Of a stretch of 64,000 bases of DNA, positions 51,467 through 58,722 are shown piece after piece (the first letter of the stretch is position 1; each line of letters begins with the position of its first letter). The DNA lies in NCBI RefSeq assembly GCF_030123365.1, contig NZ_CP126107.1, positions 4,301,501 to 4,365,500 on the forward strand, read 5' to 3'. The notes beneath the pieces are model-generated. The model was not told the DNA's origin. It made no database searches and worked only from the letters and a program-made list of their open reading frames with translations. The stretch comes from Neobacillus sp. SuZ13. GTDB taxonomy: Bacteria > Bacillota > Bacilli > Bacillales > Cytobacillaceae. Both the position numbers and the translations under genes were made by a program.

Positions 51467-52767
51467 TTATCACTAATAAAATCAGATAGTAAATACTTTA
51501 TTTCTGCACTATAGGTTTTAATATCATTAATACATATATCAATATCCTTATCATAACTTAATAAAGCATAATTTTTATATTCGCCTTTTTTAACTCCATT
51601 ATATTTTATTCCATTAAAACCAATGTATCTACAACACTCAGCTATATAATTGGTAAGCAGGTATTCTAATTTTAATACATTAGAACTGTTTGGACTTGTA
51701 GAAAGTATACGCCCAAACTCCCCATACATAGAACTTAAATCCAGTATCTTAATTGGTTTATTAATATGAAATGTAGCTATATCAAGCACTTCAGAACTCT
51801 TATAGTTTAATTCATATGGAATATATTGTATATTGTCTGTCAAATACAAAACAGAAGAACCCACTAGATTATATCTTCCGTGAGAAGAAACACCAATCGG
51901 AGGATTCCACATTTCACTCCCTAAAAACTGTTTTGTTCCAGTTTTTCTGACCCTTCCTCTATAAAGATTTATGTTTTCAAGGGAAATAAATTCATTGTTG
52001 CGATAAATCATCTCAAATAGTTCAAATAATTGTAAACCCACCGAATGCTTAAACCCAAGCATGGCATTTTCTTGCAGAAATTTTGAAAAATTAGTTACTT
52101 CCACTTTTTTAATATTTATTCCATATGAATCCGCATATTGTGTAAGTTCCTCTAAATCTACTTTTAAATATTCATCGATATCTTTATAGTTGTATATCCT
52201 AAGTTCCTGATCTCCATTATCTTCTTCAGATAAAATGGATTCACAGTTTTCACATGCTAGATGAGGTAAAAGGTTATTAATATATCCTTTAGGCACATAA
52301 AATTTAGTTAGAAACTCCTCAATAGATTGCCCTGGAACAGTTACGCTTCTTCCAGTCTCACTTTCTAAAATGCTGTTATAAACAAGAAAATCTTTTATTA
52401 ATTCACATCTAGAGCAAAATTCAATATATCTAGATAATTTATCACCAATTAAAGAAAAAACTTGGGTTATAAACTCATTAATATTAGCTTTTTTTATGAA
52501 TCGAGATCCGAAGAGGATTGACGTCTTACACTGAGAACATTTTAATTCAACATTAACACTAGCATAATTATTATCTTCGTAGTTTTTCCAATCAATTTTA
52601 TCTATTTCATGTTTATATAATGTTTCAAATAAATCATCGTCATAAACCCCAATATATGTTTCTAAATATTTATCGTAATTACTCACACTTTCCAATGGTG
52701 GCATATCTAAACGTGCCAAAGTTTTATCAAGATCAAGACAGTCAAAACATATTACTTCTTTTATCAT
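51457..52767 (-). CDS. RES-domain protein with zinc-ribbon/HEPN-like N-terminus
   Basis: 436 residues from the ATG at 52767; the ATG 15 bases upstream is part of the GGAG ribosome binding region. The C-terminal half matches the RES fold: LYRGRVRKTG (near 273), WNPPIGVSSHGRYNLVGSSVLYLTDN with the conserved Arg, then a Glu in YELNYKSSEV and a late Ser-containing region. RES proteins such as Xre-RES toxins degrade NAD+. The N-terminal half has CSQCKTS, CSRCELI and CENCES cysteine pairs and a helical stretch, similar to HEPN_RES-type N-termini. No antitoxin is adjacent, so it may be self-regulated and act in defence. Activity is inferred. Confidence 0.72.
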   Translation of the reverse strand: MIKEVICFDCLDLDKTLARLDMPPLESVSNYDKYLETYIGVYDDDLFETLYKHEIDKIDWKNYEDNNYASVNVELKCSQCKTSILFGSRFIKKANINEFITQVFSLIGDKLSRYIEFCSRCELIKDFLVYNSILESETGRSVTVPGQSIEEFLTKFYVPKGYINNLLPHLACENCESILSEEDNGDQELRIYNYKDIDEYLKVDLEELTQYADSYGINIKKVEVTNFSKFLQENAMLGFKHSVGLQLFELFEMIYRNNEFISLENINLYRGRVRKTGTKQFLGSEMWNPPIGVSSHGRYNLVGSSVLYLTDNIQYIPYELNYKSSEVLDIATFHINKPIKILDLSSMYGEFGRILSTSPNSSNVLKLEYLLTNYIAECCRYIGFNGIKYNGVKKGEYKNYALLSYDKDIDICINDIKTYSAEIKYLLSDFISDKEE

Positions 52768-52989
52768 AAAAATCAACTCCATACTAAAATATTACACATT
52801 TTCCCCATCGTAACAATATTTGTATATCAAAACAATATTATTTTCAAAATAGCTCAGCTCAAAACCATAACACGTATACTACGCACAAAAAACAATCTAA
52901 ATTGACACCATTTTTTAGACCTTAGTCTGAAAAGATATTAGGATTTTTGATACGTAACAACACAATAGTTATGTAAATTAAAAAAAATA

Positions 52990-53022
52990 TAAAAACCCCA
53001 TTTCTAATTAGATAGGGGTTCT
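52990..53022 (-). terminator. Rho-independent terminator of the 405-residue gene
   Basis: On the minus strand AACCCCTATC and AT-GGGGTT pair, followed by TTTTTATATTTTTT. The rest of 52,768-53,131 has no recognisable gene. Confidence 0.8.
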
Positions 53023-53131
53023 CTGTAAGTTTGTGTTTGAAATGCTTGATTAGCATTATATGTATGTTTATATAAGGTTAATCAAATATTCCAATACCTC
53101 ATATCTATTAATTAATCATTACAAATATTTT

Positions 53132-54349
53132 TTATTTAAAAGTGTATCCATAGTATTCTTGTAGTTTTTGATATGCTTCTACATATTTCCCTTTAAGCAT
53201 TAAGTCCTTCACCTTTTTATATTTGTCATCTTCAAACTGCCTAAGATTGATTTTCCCACCTAATTCACTGACTTTTGCTTTTTCATCCTCTTGAAATTTC
53301 TTTTGTCTTTTCTCTGCTAATTCAACAACATAATTATGTAATGTCTCGTGAAACTCCATTCTGTTCTCAAGAAAGTATTTCATGTCATCGCTATTGTATG
53401 TGTCAATTGCTTCACGATTATTCTTCTCTAACCATTTAATGATTGGGTTTCGACCTGCTTTTATGAAAAGTGCATGTGCATCATAAACTAATTCTATATA
53501 TAAACGCTCTCCTGATTCATCTATTACCTCATTCAATTGTTTCTTGCACTCTTTCCAGTACTCCATTACCAATGGCTTGTTCTTGTATTTATTAATATCT
53601 GTAATCGTTAGTTCTCTAAATTCAATCGAATTTTGCAGGTTTGCTTGGATGGTTGAAATTTGTTCTAAAACATAAGGTGACAACTCAATATATCTAGTTT
53701 GATGATTTACATCTCTCACCATTTGCCCACCTGCATAATACTCATTAATTACTGGTATTTCACATTTAGCCATCGTGTACGATTGGTGAGTGATAATTTT
53801 TGCATCCTTTAATTTTTTTACAACGTGCATGAAATATTTACTTAGTCTTTCGACTTCTTTAACAAGATAGTCTTTAACAAGATAATCTTCACCTTCGTTG
53901 ATTTTTTTCAACTTCACTAACTTTGATGATTCAGTTCCTAATACCTTGTCGTTATATCTAATTTTACATGCTTTAAACATTTCTGTTGTGATAAACCCCA
54001 TTTTTTGTAACCAACCAATAACTGTTAAAGGTGTAGCATCTTGTCTTTCTAGTAAAGTCTGCAACATCATAATCGGAAACGCTTGCTCATATTTCAAAGG
54101 GACTTGCCCCTTTCCGTTATTTACTCGATTATCTTTTTTATCTGATTTTATTACTTTCTCTTCACCAAAGATAAATTTCTTTGAATAACCTTTACCCTTT
54201 ACATCAACAGATTCATAAATGGAATCAAGCTCCTTCATTAAAGCGTCGTTGCTTTCTTTTCTCCACTTTTTCCCCTCTAAAACACATTTCCTTTGTTCTT
54301 CAGTCCCATGTAATTCCACCACTTCACGTAATGTCTTTTCTACTGTCAT
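53132..54349 (-). CDS. Hypothetical 405-residue protein (possible replication protein)
   Basis: Not recognised with confidence. Lysine-rich and mostly helical. A segment near residues 85-135 (EQAFPIMMLQTLLERQDATPLTVIGWLQKMGFITTEMFKACKI) could be a winged helix, and the C-terminus has a repeat-like KYKKVKDLMLKGKYVEAYQKLQEYYGY. Its place between the integrase and cargo, beside a large palindromic hairpin (54,476-54,541), is where small integrative elements often carry a replication initiator. This is only positional inference. A GAGGAG site precedes the ATG. A strong terminator follows. Confidence 0.55.
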   Translation of the reverse strand: MTVEKTLREVVELHGTEEQRKCVLEGKKWRKESNDALMKELDSIYESVDVKGKGYSKKFIFGEEKVIKSDKKDNRVNNGKGQVPLKYEQAFPIMMLQTLLERQDATPLTVIGWLQKMGFITTEMFKACKIRYNDKVLGTESSKLVKLKKINEGEDYLVKDYLVKEVERLSKYFMHVVKKLKDAKIITHQSYTMAKCEIPVINEYYAGGQMVRDVNHQTRYIELSPYVLEQISTIQANLQNSIEFRELTITDINKYKNKPLVMEYWKECKKQLNEVIDESGERLYIELVYDAHALFIKAGRNPIIKWLEKNNREAIDTYNSDDMKYFLENRMEFHETLHNYVVELAEKRQKKFQEDEKAKVSELGGKINLRQFEDDKYKKVKDLMLKGKYVEAYQKLQEYYGYTFK

Positions 54350-54475
54350 CGTTTATACTCCTCTAATTTTCGAATTTGTAAATGGACGTATAATCGTATA
54401 ATAGTATATACAATTACTATTACTCGATTTTACGTACTTTTCTATTCCCTTTTCATTTACCATCTGGTTTCACTC
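54350..54475. other. AT-rich upstream region of the 405-residue gene
   Basis: Contains closely spaced similar motifs (GTATAATCGTATAATAGTATAT near 54,395, written here in overlapping pieces GTATAAT and GTATA), which may be promoter or iteron-like. No ORF is seen. Confidence 0.35.
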
Positions 54476-54541
54476 GCTACTTGTCCACCATCCTTTAAAT
54501 GTTCCGCTACGCTCCACATTTAAAGCCTAGCCACAAGTAGC
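54476..54541. other. 66-bp double-stem hairpin (possible origin or conserved structured site)
   Basis: GCTACTTGT (54476-54484) pairs with ACAAGTAGC (54533-54541), and inside it CTTTAAATGT (54493-54502) pairs with ACATTTAAAG (54516-54525), both perfectly. The 13-base loop is GC-rich. No T-run follows, so a terminator is unlikely. Confidence 0.65.
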
Positions 54542-54617
54542 ACAAAGGCTCGCTTAAATTTAAACTTCTTTTTTCACTCCCTTAACATCATTTGTCCGTA
54601 TGTTCTAGAAAACAAAA

Positions 54618-54657
54618 AAACACAAATAACCTCATTAAAAGAGGAAAATTTGTGTTT
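54618..54657 (-). terminator. Likely terminator of the integrase transcript
   Basis: AAACACAAAT (54618-54627) and ATTTGTGTTT (54648-54657) pair, with inner CCTC/GAGG. On the minus strand a run of T residues follows. The remaining part of 54,658-54,900 has no gene. Confidence 0.75.
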
Positions 54658-54901
54658 GATTTTGTTTATTCTAATGTTTTATTTAGTTCTAATGTTATGT
54701 GTTTTTATAGTCACTTAAAACCTGACTATACTAAATATTATACCATAAATAATAAAAAAAGTCAAAAAATACGCTACATAACTATTGACATATTTTCAAC
54801 GTTATAATAAAAAACCCGCTTTATTAAGGGCAATTTTTCAGTTCAATTGTTTGTCTAGGGTATTACCTTCAGTATTAGATCGTCAAAGCAGGTCATAGGC
54901 T

Positions 54902-54947
54902 ACCGCACAGAGTGCGGTCTATGCGGAGCTACGGAGTAGCTACCGCA
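54902..54947. other. Two tandem GC-rich hairpins after the integrase gene
   Basis: ACCGCAC/GTGCGGT (54902-54918) and TGCGG-GCTAC/GTAGC-CCGCA (54922-54947) are adjacent stems with 3-base loops, in otherwise AT-rich DNA. They end 7 bp before the integrase stop codon. Role unknown. Confidence 0.6.
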
Positions 54948-54953
54948 AGTGTA

Positions 54954-55934
54954 TTATCTAATATTCCATTTAGACAAAGGACTATGTTGTTGATACTTCT
55001 TCGCAATCTCTTCCCTTGTTAAGTCCATATAGGCTTTTTCTGTAACTGTCACCGAACTATGCCCTAAAATCCTTGAAAGTGTGTAAAAGTCACCACCATT
55101 AAGCAAATAATGCCTAGCAAAGTTATTTCGTATTTGATGTGGGTGTATATTAAGTCCTATCTTTTCCCCCGCTTGTTTAAGTTGCTTTTCAAAGGAGTGG
55201 ATAGTAAGAATTGTGTTTCTTGTTGTAGGGAAGAGCAAATTCGTTTCTGTATATCTGTCTTTAAATTTCAAGTAATGTTTTAGTTCTCTTGCCATAACTT
55301 GAGAAAAGTAGACATACCTTTCCTTTCTCCCTTTTGTTCTGGTGACTAAAATCATTCGATGTTTAAAATCAATCGATTCTACATCTAAAGCTAAACATTC
55401 GGTAATTCTCATCCCTGTATCCTGAAGAATCATAGTAATAACTTTATTTCTGTACCCATGAAACTTAGTGTAGTCAAACTGTGAAAGCAATCGATTAAAT
55501 TCTTCTTGGTCGATTCCTGCCTTTTGCCTTCTTTCCGTTTTAATTTGTCCAATGTTGGTGACAGGATTCTTGTGTAGTTCCCCTTCTTGTTCCAACCAAT
55601 TAAAAAACACTTTTATATTTCGAATGTAGTTATTAATGGTTACATTCGAAACTGTCTTTTTGAAATCCCTACGATTTTGAGGATGATTAATCGTTTTGGA
55701 TACTTCTCGATTTACTACGGTGTATTTTCCTCTTTCTTGCAAATAAGCCACATATTGCCGTATATGTCCTGCCTTAACTCTTTGAACATCTTCTACACCA
55801 TGTTCAGCTTTCAAATAGGCTAGAAATAGCTTTAAAGACTGCTCATACGATGATAAGGTCTTAGGTGACAAATTCTTACTTTGACATGCCAATAAAAAGT
55901 CCTCAAGATAAAACTCTAATTCAGTTAATTTCAT
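54954..55934 (-). CDS. int: Tyrosine recombinase (element integrase)
   Basis: 326 residues. A SAM-like core-binding domain covers residues 1-115, and the catalytic domain 140-315 has the full set of active residues: Arg176 (GMRITE), Lys201 (TKGRKERY), His266 and Arg269 (HPHQIRNNF), His292 (GHSSV) and Tyr302 (KAYMDL). It is XerC/D-like in size, without a large arm-binding N-terminal domain. It is transcribed away from the spo0A junction, with 157 bp between its start and the restored spo0A stop. It is the obvious enzyme for integration at the 44-bp core. Confidence 0.95.
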   Translation of the reverse strand: MKLTELEFYLEDFLLACQSKNLSPKTLSSYEQSLKLFLAYLKAEHGVEDVQRVKAGHIRQYVAYLQERGKYTVVNREVSKTINHPQNRRDFKKTVSNVTINNYIRNIKVFFNWLEQEGELHKNPVTNIGQIKTERRQKAGIDQEEFNRLLSQFDYTKFHGYRNKVITMILQDTGMRITECLALDVESIDFKHRMILVTRTKGRKERYVYFSQVMARELKHYLKFKDRYTETNLLFPTTRNTILTIHSFEKQLKQAGEKIGLNIHPHQIRNNFARHYLLNGGDFYTLSRILGHSSVTVTEKAYMDLTREEIAKKYQQHSPLSKWNIR

Positions 55935-55951
55935 TATTTACACTCCCATCC

Positions 55952-55976
55952 CAACAAATACAAAACCCAACAAATC
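55952..55976 (-). promoter_or_regulatory. Candidate integrase arm sites near the spo0A junction
   Basis: CAACAAATAC (55952-55961) and CAACAAATC (55968-55976) are direct repeats, and they are the complement of GTATTTGTTG found twice at the other end (37131, 37153). They lie just upstream of int, so they may also take part in its regulation. Confidence 0.5.
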
Positions 55977-56091
55977 AAAGGATTCATTGGGTGAGATGGT
56001 AAAAGTTTATTGGCTCTAATTCCGAAATTAAGTTAATTTTTAAGGTATTGGTTGGTTTAGCAATTAACCTAAACCCTTGATACACCTATTT

Positions 56092-56883
56092 TCAAGATGC
56101 TTTATGCTCTAGACGAAGCTTGTCAGCAACCATTGCAATGAACTCGGAATTGGTTGGTTTTGCCTTGGACATGCTCACTGTATATCCGAACAAAGAGGAA
56201 ATGGAATCAATATTTCCACGGCTCCATGCAACTTCAATCGCATGGCGGATGGCCCGTTCTACACGACTTGCGGTCGTGTTATATTTTTTAGCGATGTCTG
56301 GATACAACACTTTCGTAATGGAACCTAAAAGTTCGATATCATTATAAACCATTGAGATGGCTTCTCGTAAATATAAGTACCCTTTAATATGGGCTGGGAC
56401 ACCAATTTCATGAATGATACTTGTAATACTGGCATCTAAATTTTTAGGTTTTTGTTCAGTTTGAGTACGGTATGTGGTGGTTGTTGATTTTCGGGTAAAC
56501 GAATTAGTATTTCCACTAACTTGTCTAATATGGCTGCCTAGATTCTCCATATCAAATGGTTTCAAAATAAAGTACGATGCACCAAGTTCAACCGCTTTTT
56601 TCGTAACATCTTCTTGTCCAAATGCCGTTAACATAATTACATTTGGCAAAACTCCTTTTTTAATTTCACGGAGGCGCTCTAGTACAGCTAAGCCATCTAG
56701 GTGGGGCATGATAATATCTAAAACTAGAACATCAGGATCGGTTTGCGCTAACATTTCTAAACATTCCTGACCATTGTGAGCAATCCCTGCCACTTCCATA
56801 TCATCCTGGGACGAAATAAAGTCCTCTAATAATCCTACTAGTTCCCTATTGTCATCAACGACACATACTTTAATTTTCTTCAC
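56092..56883 (-). CDS. spo0A: Spo0A, master regulator of sporulation (gene rebuilt by the element)
   Basis: 263 residues from the GTG at 56883, with GAGGAGG eight bases upstream; an open frame to 56907 adds no family sequence. The receiver domain has Asp10, Asp11 and the phosphorylated Asp56 (VLVLDIIMPH), Thr in MLTAFG and Lys in FILKPF. The effector domain from about residue 150 has the sigma-contact and DNA-recognition segment NTTASRVERAIRHAIEVAWSRG. The last ~53 codons (56,092-56,251) and possibly the core come from the integrated element, with no amino acid change from the displaced copy. Upstream sigma-H promoter and 0A boxes are intact, so the gene should work. Endospore formation is implied. 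Confidence 0.97.
   Translation of the reverse strand: MKKIKVCVVDDNRELVGLLEDFISSQDDMEVAGIAHNGQECLEMLAQTDPDVLVLDIIMPHLDGLAVLERLREIKKGVLPNVIMLTAFGQEDVTKKAVELGASYFILKPFDMENLGSHIRQVSGNTNSFTRKSTTTTYRTQTEQKPKNLDASITSIIHEIGVPAHIKGYLYLREAISMVYNDIELLGSITKVLYPDIAKKYNTTASRVERAIRHAIEVAWSRGNIDSISSLFGYTVSMSKAKPTNSEFIAMVADKLRLEHKAS
56252..56295. other. Attachment core, proximal junction (attL-like) within spo0A
   Basis: 44 bp identical to 37,041-37,084, with ACACGAC (56261-56267), TTGCG, GTCGTGT (56273-56279). It encodes the recognition-helix region of Spo0A, one of the most conserved parts of the protein, which makes it a stable integration target. Confidence 0.88.
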
Positions 56884-56973
56884 TTCCAGTTCCTCCTCAG
56901 GGTTCAAATCATAAACTCTATTTCAACTTATATTCTTAATCAGTTGTATTGTCTTAATTATATTCTAAATTAG

Positions 56974-57002
56974 AAATTCGACAATGCAACAAAAATTCCT
57001 CT
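56974..57002 (-). promoter_or_regulatory. Sigma-H promoter of spo0A
   Basis: On the minus strand AGAGGAATT (-35, 56994-57002) and GTCGAATTT (-10, 56974-56982) match the sigma-H consensus with an 11-bp spacer. A start near 56,968 leaves about 85 bases of leader, similar to the Ps promoter of B. subtilis spo0A. Confidence 0.82.
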
Positions 57003-57065
57003 CATTTTTTTAATATTTCTTAAAATAGTGATAAAATCTTATCTTTTCTTTGTTTTTCTCTCCTT

Positions 57066-57113
57066 TTCGACGAAAAACGCGTATATTCTAATATTTGGGT
57101 TAGTTTTGTCGAA
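57066..57113. promoter_or_regulatory. 0A boxes upstream of spo0A
   Basis: TTCGACG at 57066-57072 and TGTCGAA at 57107-57113 match the Spo0A binding core; a third, TTCGACA at 56977-56983, overlaps the -10 region. They suggest autoregulation. Confidence 0.75.
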
Positions 57114-57128
57114 AATTATTTATGTAAG

Positions 57129-57214
57129 GGCTGTGTTAAACTTGGCTATTGATTTCCGTTTCAGGCACTTCAATCAACAGAGTACAAAAATCAAAATTAA
57201 CCTGTAACACAGCC
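57129..57214. mobile_element. MITE-like element, family A, copy 3 (internally deleted)
   Basis: 86 bp bounded by GGCTGTGTTAAA (57129-57140) and TGTAACACAGCC (57203-57214), with shortened internal sequence including TTGATTTCCGTTTCAGGCAC. TATGTAA flanks it at 57121-57127 and 57215-57221, a clear target duplication. It lies between spoIVB and the spo0A promoter. Confidence 0.82.
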
Positions 57215-57220
57215 TATGTA

Positions 57221-57253
57221 AAAAAGCAAAATAGGGATCATTCCTATTTTGCT
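57221..57253 (-). terminator. Rho-independent terminator of spoIVB
   Basis: GCAAAATAGG and CCTATTTTGC pair, followed on the minus strand by a T-run. Confidence 0.93.
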
Positions 57254-57260
57254 CCCAATG

Positions 57261-58550
57261 TTAACTTGCTTTATTTTTCGGCATTTCATATATGTTAATT
57301 CCAGCTTCATCTAACATCCATTCGATGTGTACCCCATATCCTGAGGTTGGATCATTAACAAAGACATGTGTAACAGCGCCAATTAGTTTTCCATCTTGAA
57401 TAATTGGACTTCCGCTCATCCCTTGAACAATTCCTCCTGTTTTTTTAAGGAGTTTAGGGTCGGTTACTTTGATTACCATGCCTTTGGTTGCTGGAAACTT
57501 TTGCGGGATTGTGCTAACGATTTCAATATCAAATTCTTCAACTCGGTCATTATTTACAACCGTTAATATTTTGGCAGGTCCTTCTTTTACCTGATGCGAT
57601 AAGGCAATCGGCATTGGTTTATCCATAACACCATTTTTTAATTCTTTGACCATTTCTCCAAAAATCCCGAATGGGCTATTCTTTTGGATATTCCCAACAA
57701 TTTCTCGGTCTGAAGAAAACCGTGCAAGCTTTTCACCTGGGTCTCCGTTACTCCCTTTTTCAATGGAGGTAACAGTTGAACGGACAATTTGTCCATCCTC
57801 TACAACGATCGGTTGTTTTGTATCCATATCAGATATTACATGCCCTAGAGCACCATATTTTTTTGATTGTGGGTGAATAAATGTCATTGTTCCAATTCCT
57901 GCTGCAGAATCTCTAATATATAAACCGAGCTTATAGATGTTTTCACCTTTGTCTTTTAATGGGGTTAGTTTTGTAGTAAATTTCCCACTTTCTCGACTAA
58001 TAACCATGTCGAGCGCTTTTCCTTCTTGTCCTGCAGTTTGCACAAATGGTGCTACATCCGTCATTTTTTCTATTTTATTGCCATTTATTTCTGTAATGAT
58101 ATCCCCAATTTTAATCCCTGCAATTTCACCTGGAGATTTTTTTCCCGATATGGTATTGATTAAATGGTGGCCCACTACCAATACGCCTACGGTATTTAAC
58201 TTCACTCCAATCGACTGTCCACCTGGTATAACCCTAAAATCTTTTAAAACGCGTACATCCACCTTTTTTATCGGAATCCCCGCATACTCTAACAGCATTT
58301 CATTTTTACCATTCTTTGATGCTGTCATTGAAACCGAGTTTTTTCCTTCATCCAAAGTGATATTTGAATTTTGAGAAACCAAAGAGGCTGATACCGGTAC
58401 AGCCTTTTGAAAAGTATAGTCTTGTCCTTCGAAAACCGTAATAGTCTTGGGTATAGCGAGATATTGCTGTATAGGCTGAAAAAAAATAAGGCTAATTAAT
58501 GAAACAAGGAGAATTCCACCAATAATCTTTCTAATTAGTTCTAACTTCAA
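57261..58550 (-). CDS. spoIVB: SpoIVB peptidase (S55)
   Basis: 429 residues. An N-terminal transmembrane/signal segment (about 10-30), a PDZ domain (about 105-190, with NTISGKKSPGEIAGIKIGDIITEINGNKI), and the S55 peptidase domain with the catalytic His in GALGHVISDMDT (near 235) and Ser in GMSGSPIIQDGKLIGAVTHV (near 378). It is secreted from the forespore and signals through SpoIVFA to trigger pro-sigma-K processing. It is followed by spo0A as in other bacilli. The spoIVB-spo0A spacer contains a MITE-like copy. Confidence 0.96.
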   Translation of the reverse strand: MKLELIRKIIGGILLVSLISLIFFQPIQQYLAIPKTITVFEGQDYTFQKAVPVSASLVSQNSNITLDEGKNSVSMTASKNGKNEMLLEYAGIPIKKVDVRVLKDFRVIPGGQSIGVKLNTVGVLVVGHHLINTISGKKSPGEIAGIKIGDIITEINGNKIEKMTDVAPFVQTAGQEGKALDMVISRESGKFTTKLTPLKDKGENIYKLGLYIRDSAAGIGTMTFIHPQSKKYGALGHVISDMDTKQPIVVEDGQIVRSTVTSIEKGSNGDPGEKLARFSSDREIVGNIQKNSPFGIFGEMVKELKNGVMDKPMPIALSHQVKEGPAKILTVVNNDRVEEFDIEIVSTIPQKFPATKGMVIKVTDPKLLKKTGGIVQGMSGSPIIQDGKLIGAVTHVFVNDPTSGYGVHIEWMLDEAGINIYEMPKNKAS

Positions 58551-58641
58551 ATTTTTTCACTCTCCTCGTCTTTTCATTACACTTAAATGGCTACATCTAT
58601 AATTTTGCCTCCTTGACAATCATTTATAACTTGGTTCAACA

Positions 58642-58670
58642 TAAAAAAGCTACCCAATATGGATAGCATT
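58642..58670 (-). terminator. Rho-independent terminator of recN
   Basis: GCTATCC and GGGTAGC pair on the minus strand with an A-rich loop, followed by TTTTTT. Confidence 0.75.
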
Positions 58671-58722
58671 ACAATTTTTATTAAAAATATAGTAATTATT
58701 GCTTTTCTGAATGGAAAAATAA

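Larger units (their letters stand above)
37041..56251. mobile_element. Integrative element inserted in spo0A (19,211 bp)
   Basis: Core-to-core distance is 19,211 bp, and the same offset holds over the whole 207-bp duplicated spo0A 3' region. The element encodes a tyrosine recombinase 157 bp from the restored spo0A stop, and carries a replacement spo0A 3' end, restriction genes, nucleases, a RES protein, a resolvase and a possible replication protein. It is visibly more AT-rich than its flanks and has several decayed genes, while the flanking chromosome is colinear with other bacilli. I see no phage structural or conjugation genes, so it may depend on helpers for transfer. Confidence 0.92.

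Noticed and set aside
37041..56251. Skin-like element that must excise to restore spo0A
   Set aside because: spo0A is already full-length at 56,092-56,883 with promoter, start, receiver and effector intact; the displaced part is only a spare 3' end.
37041..56251. Complete prophage or conjugative element
   Set aside because: No capsid, terminase, tail, relaxase or type IV secretion genes are visible.
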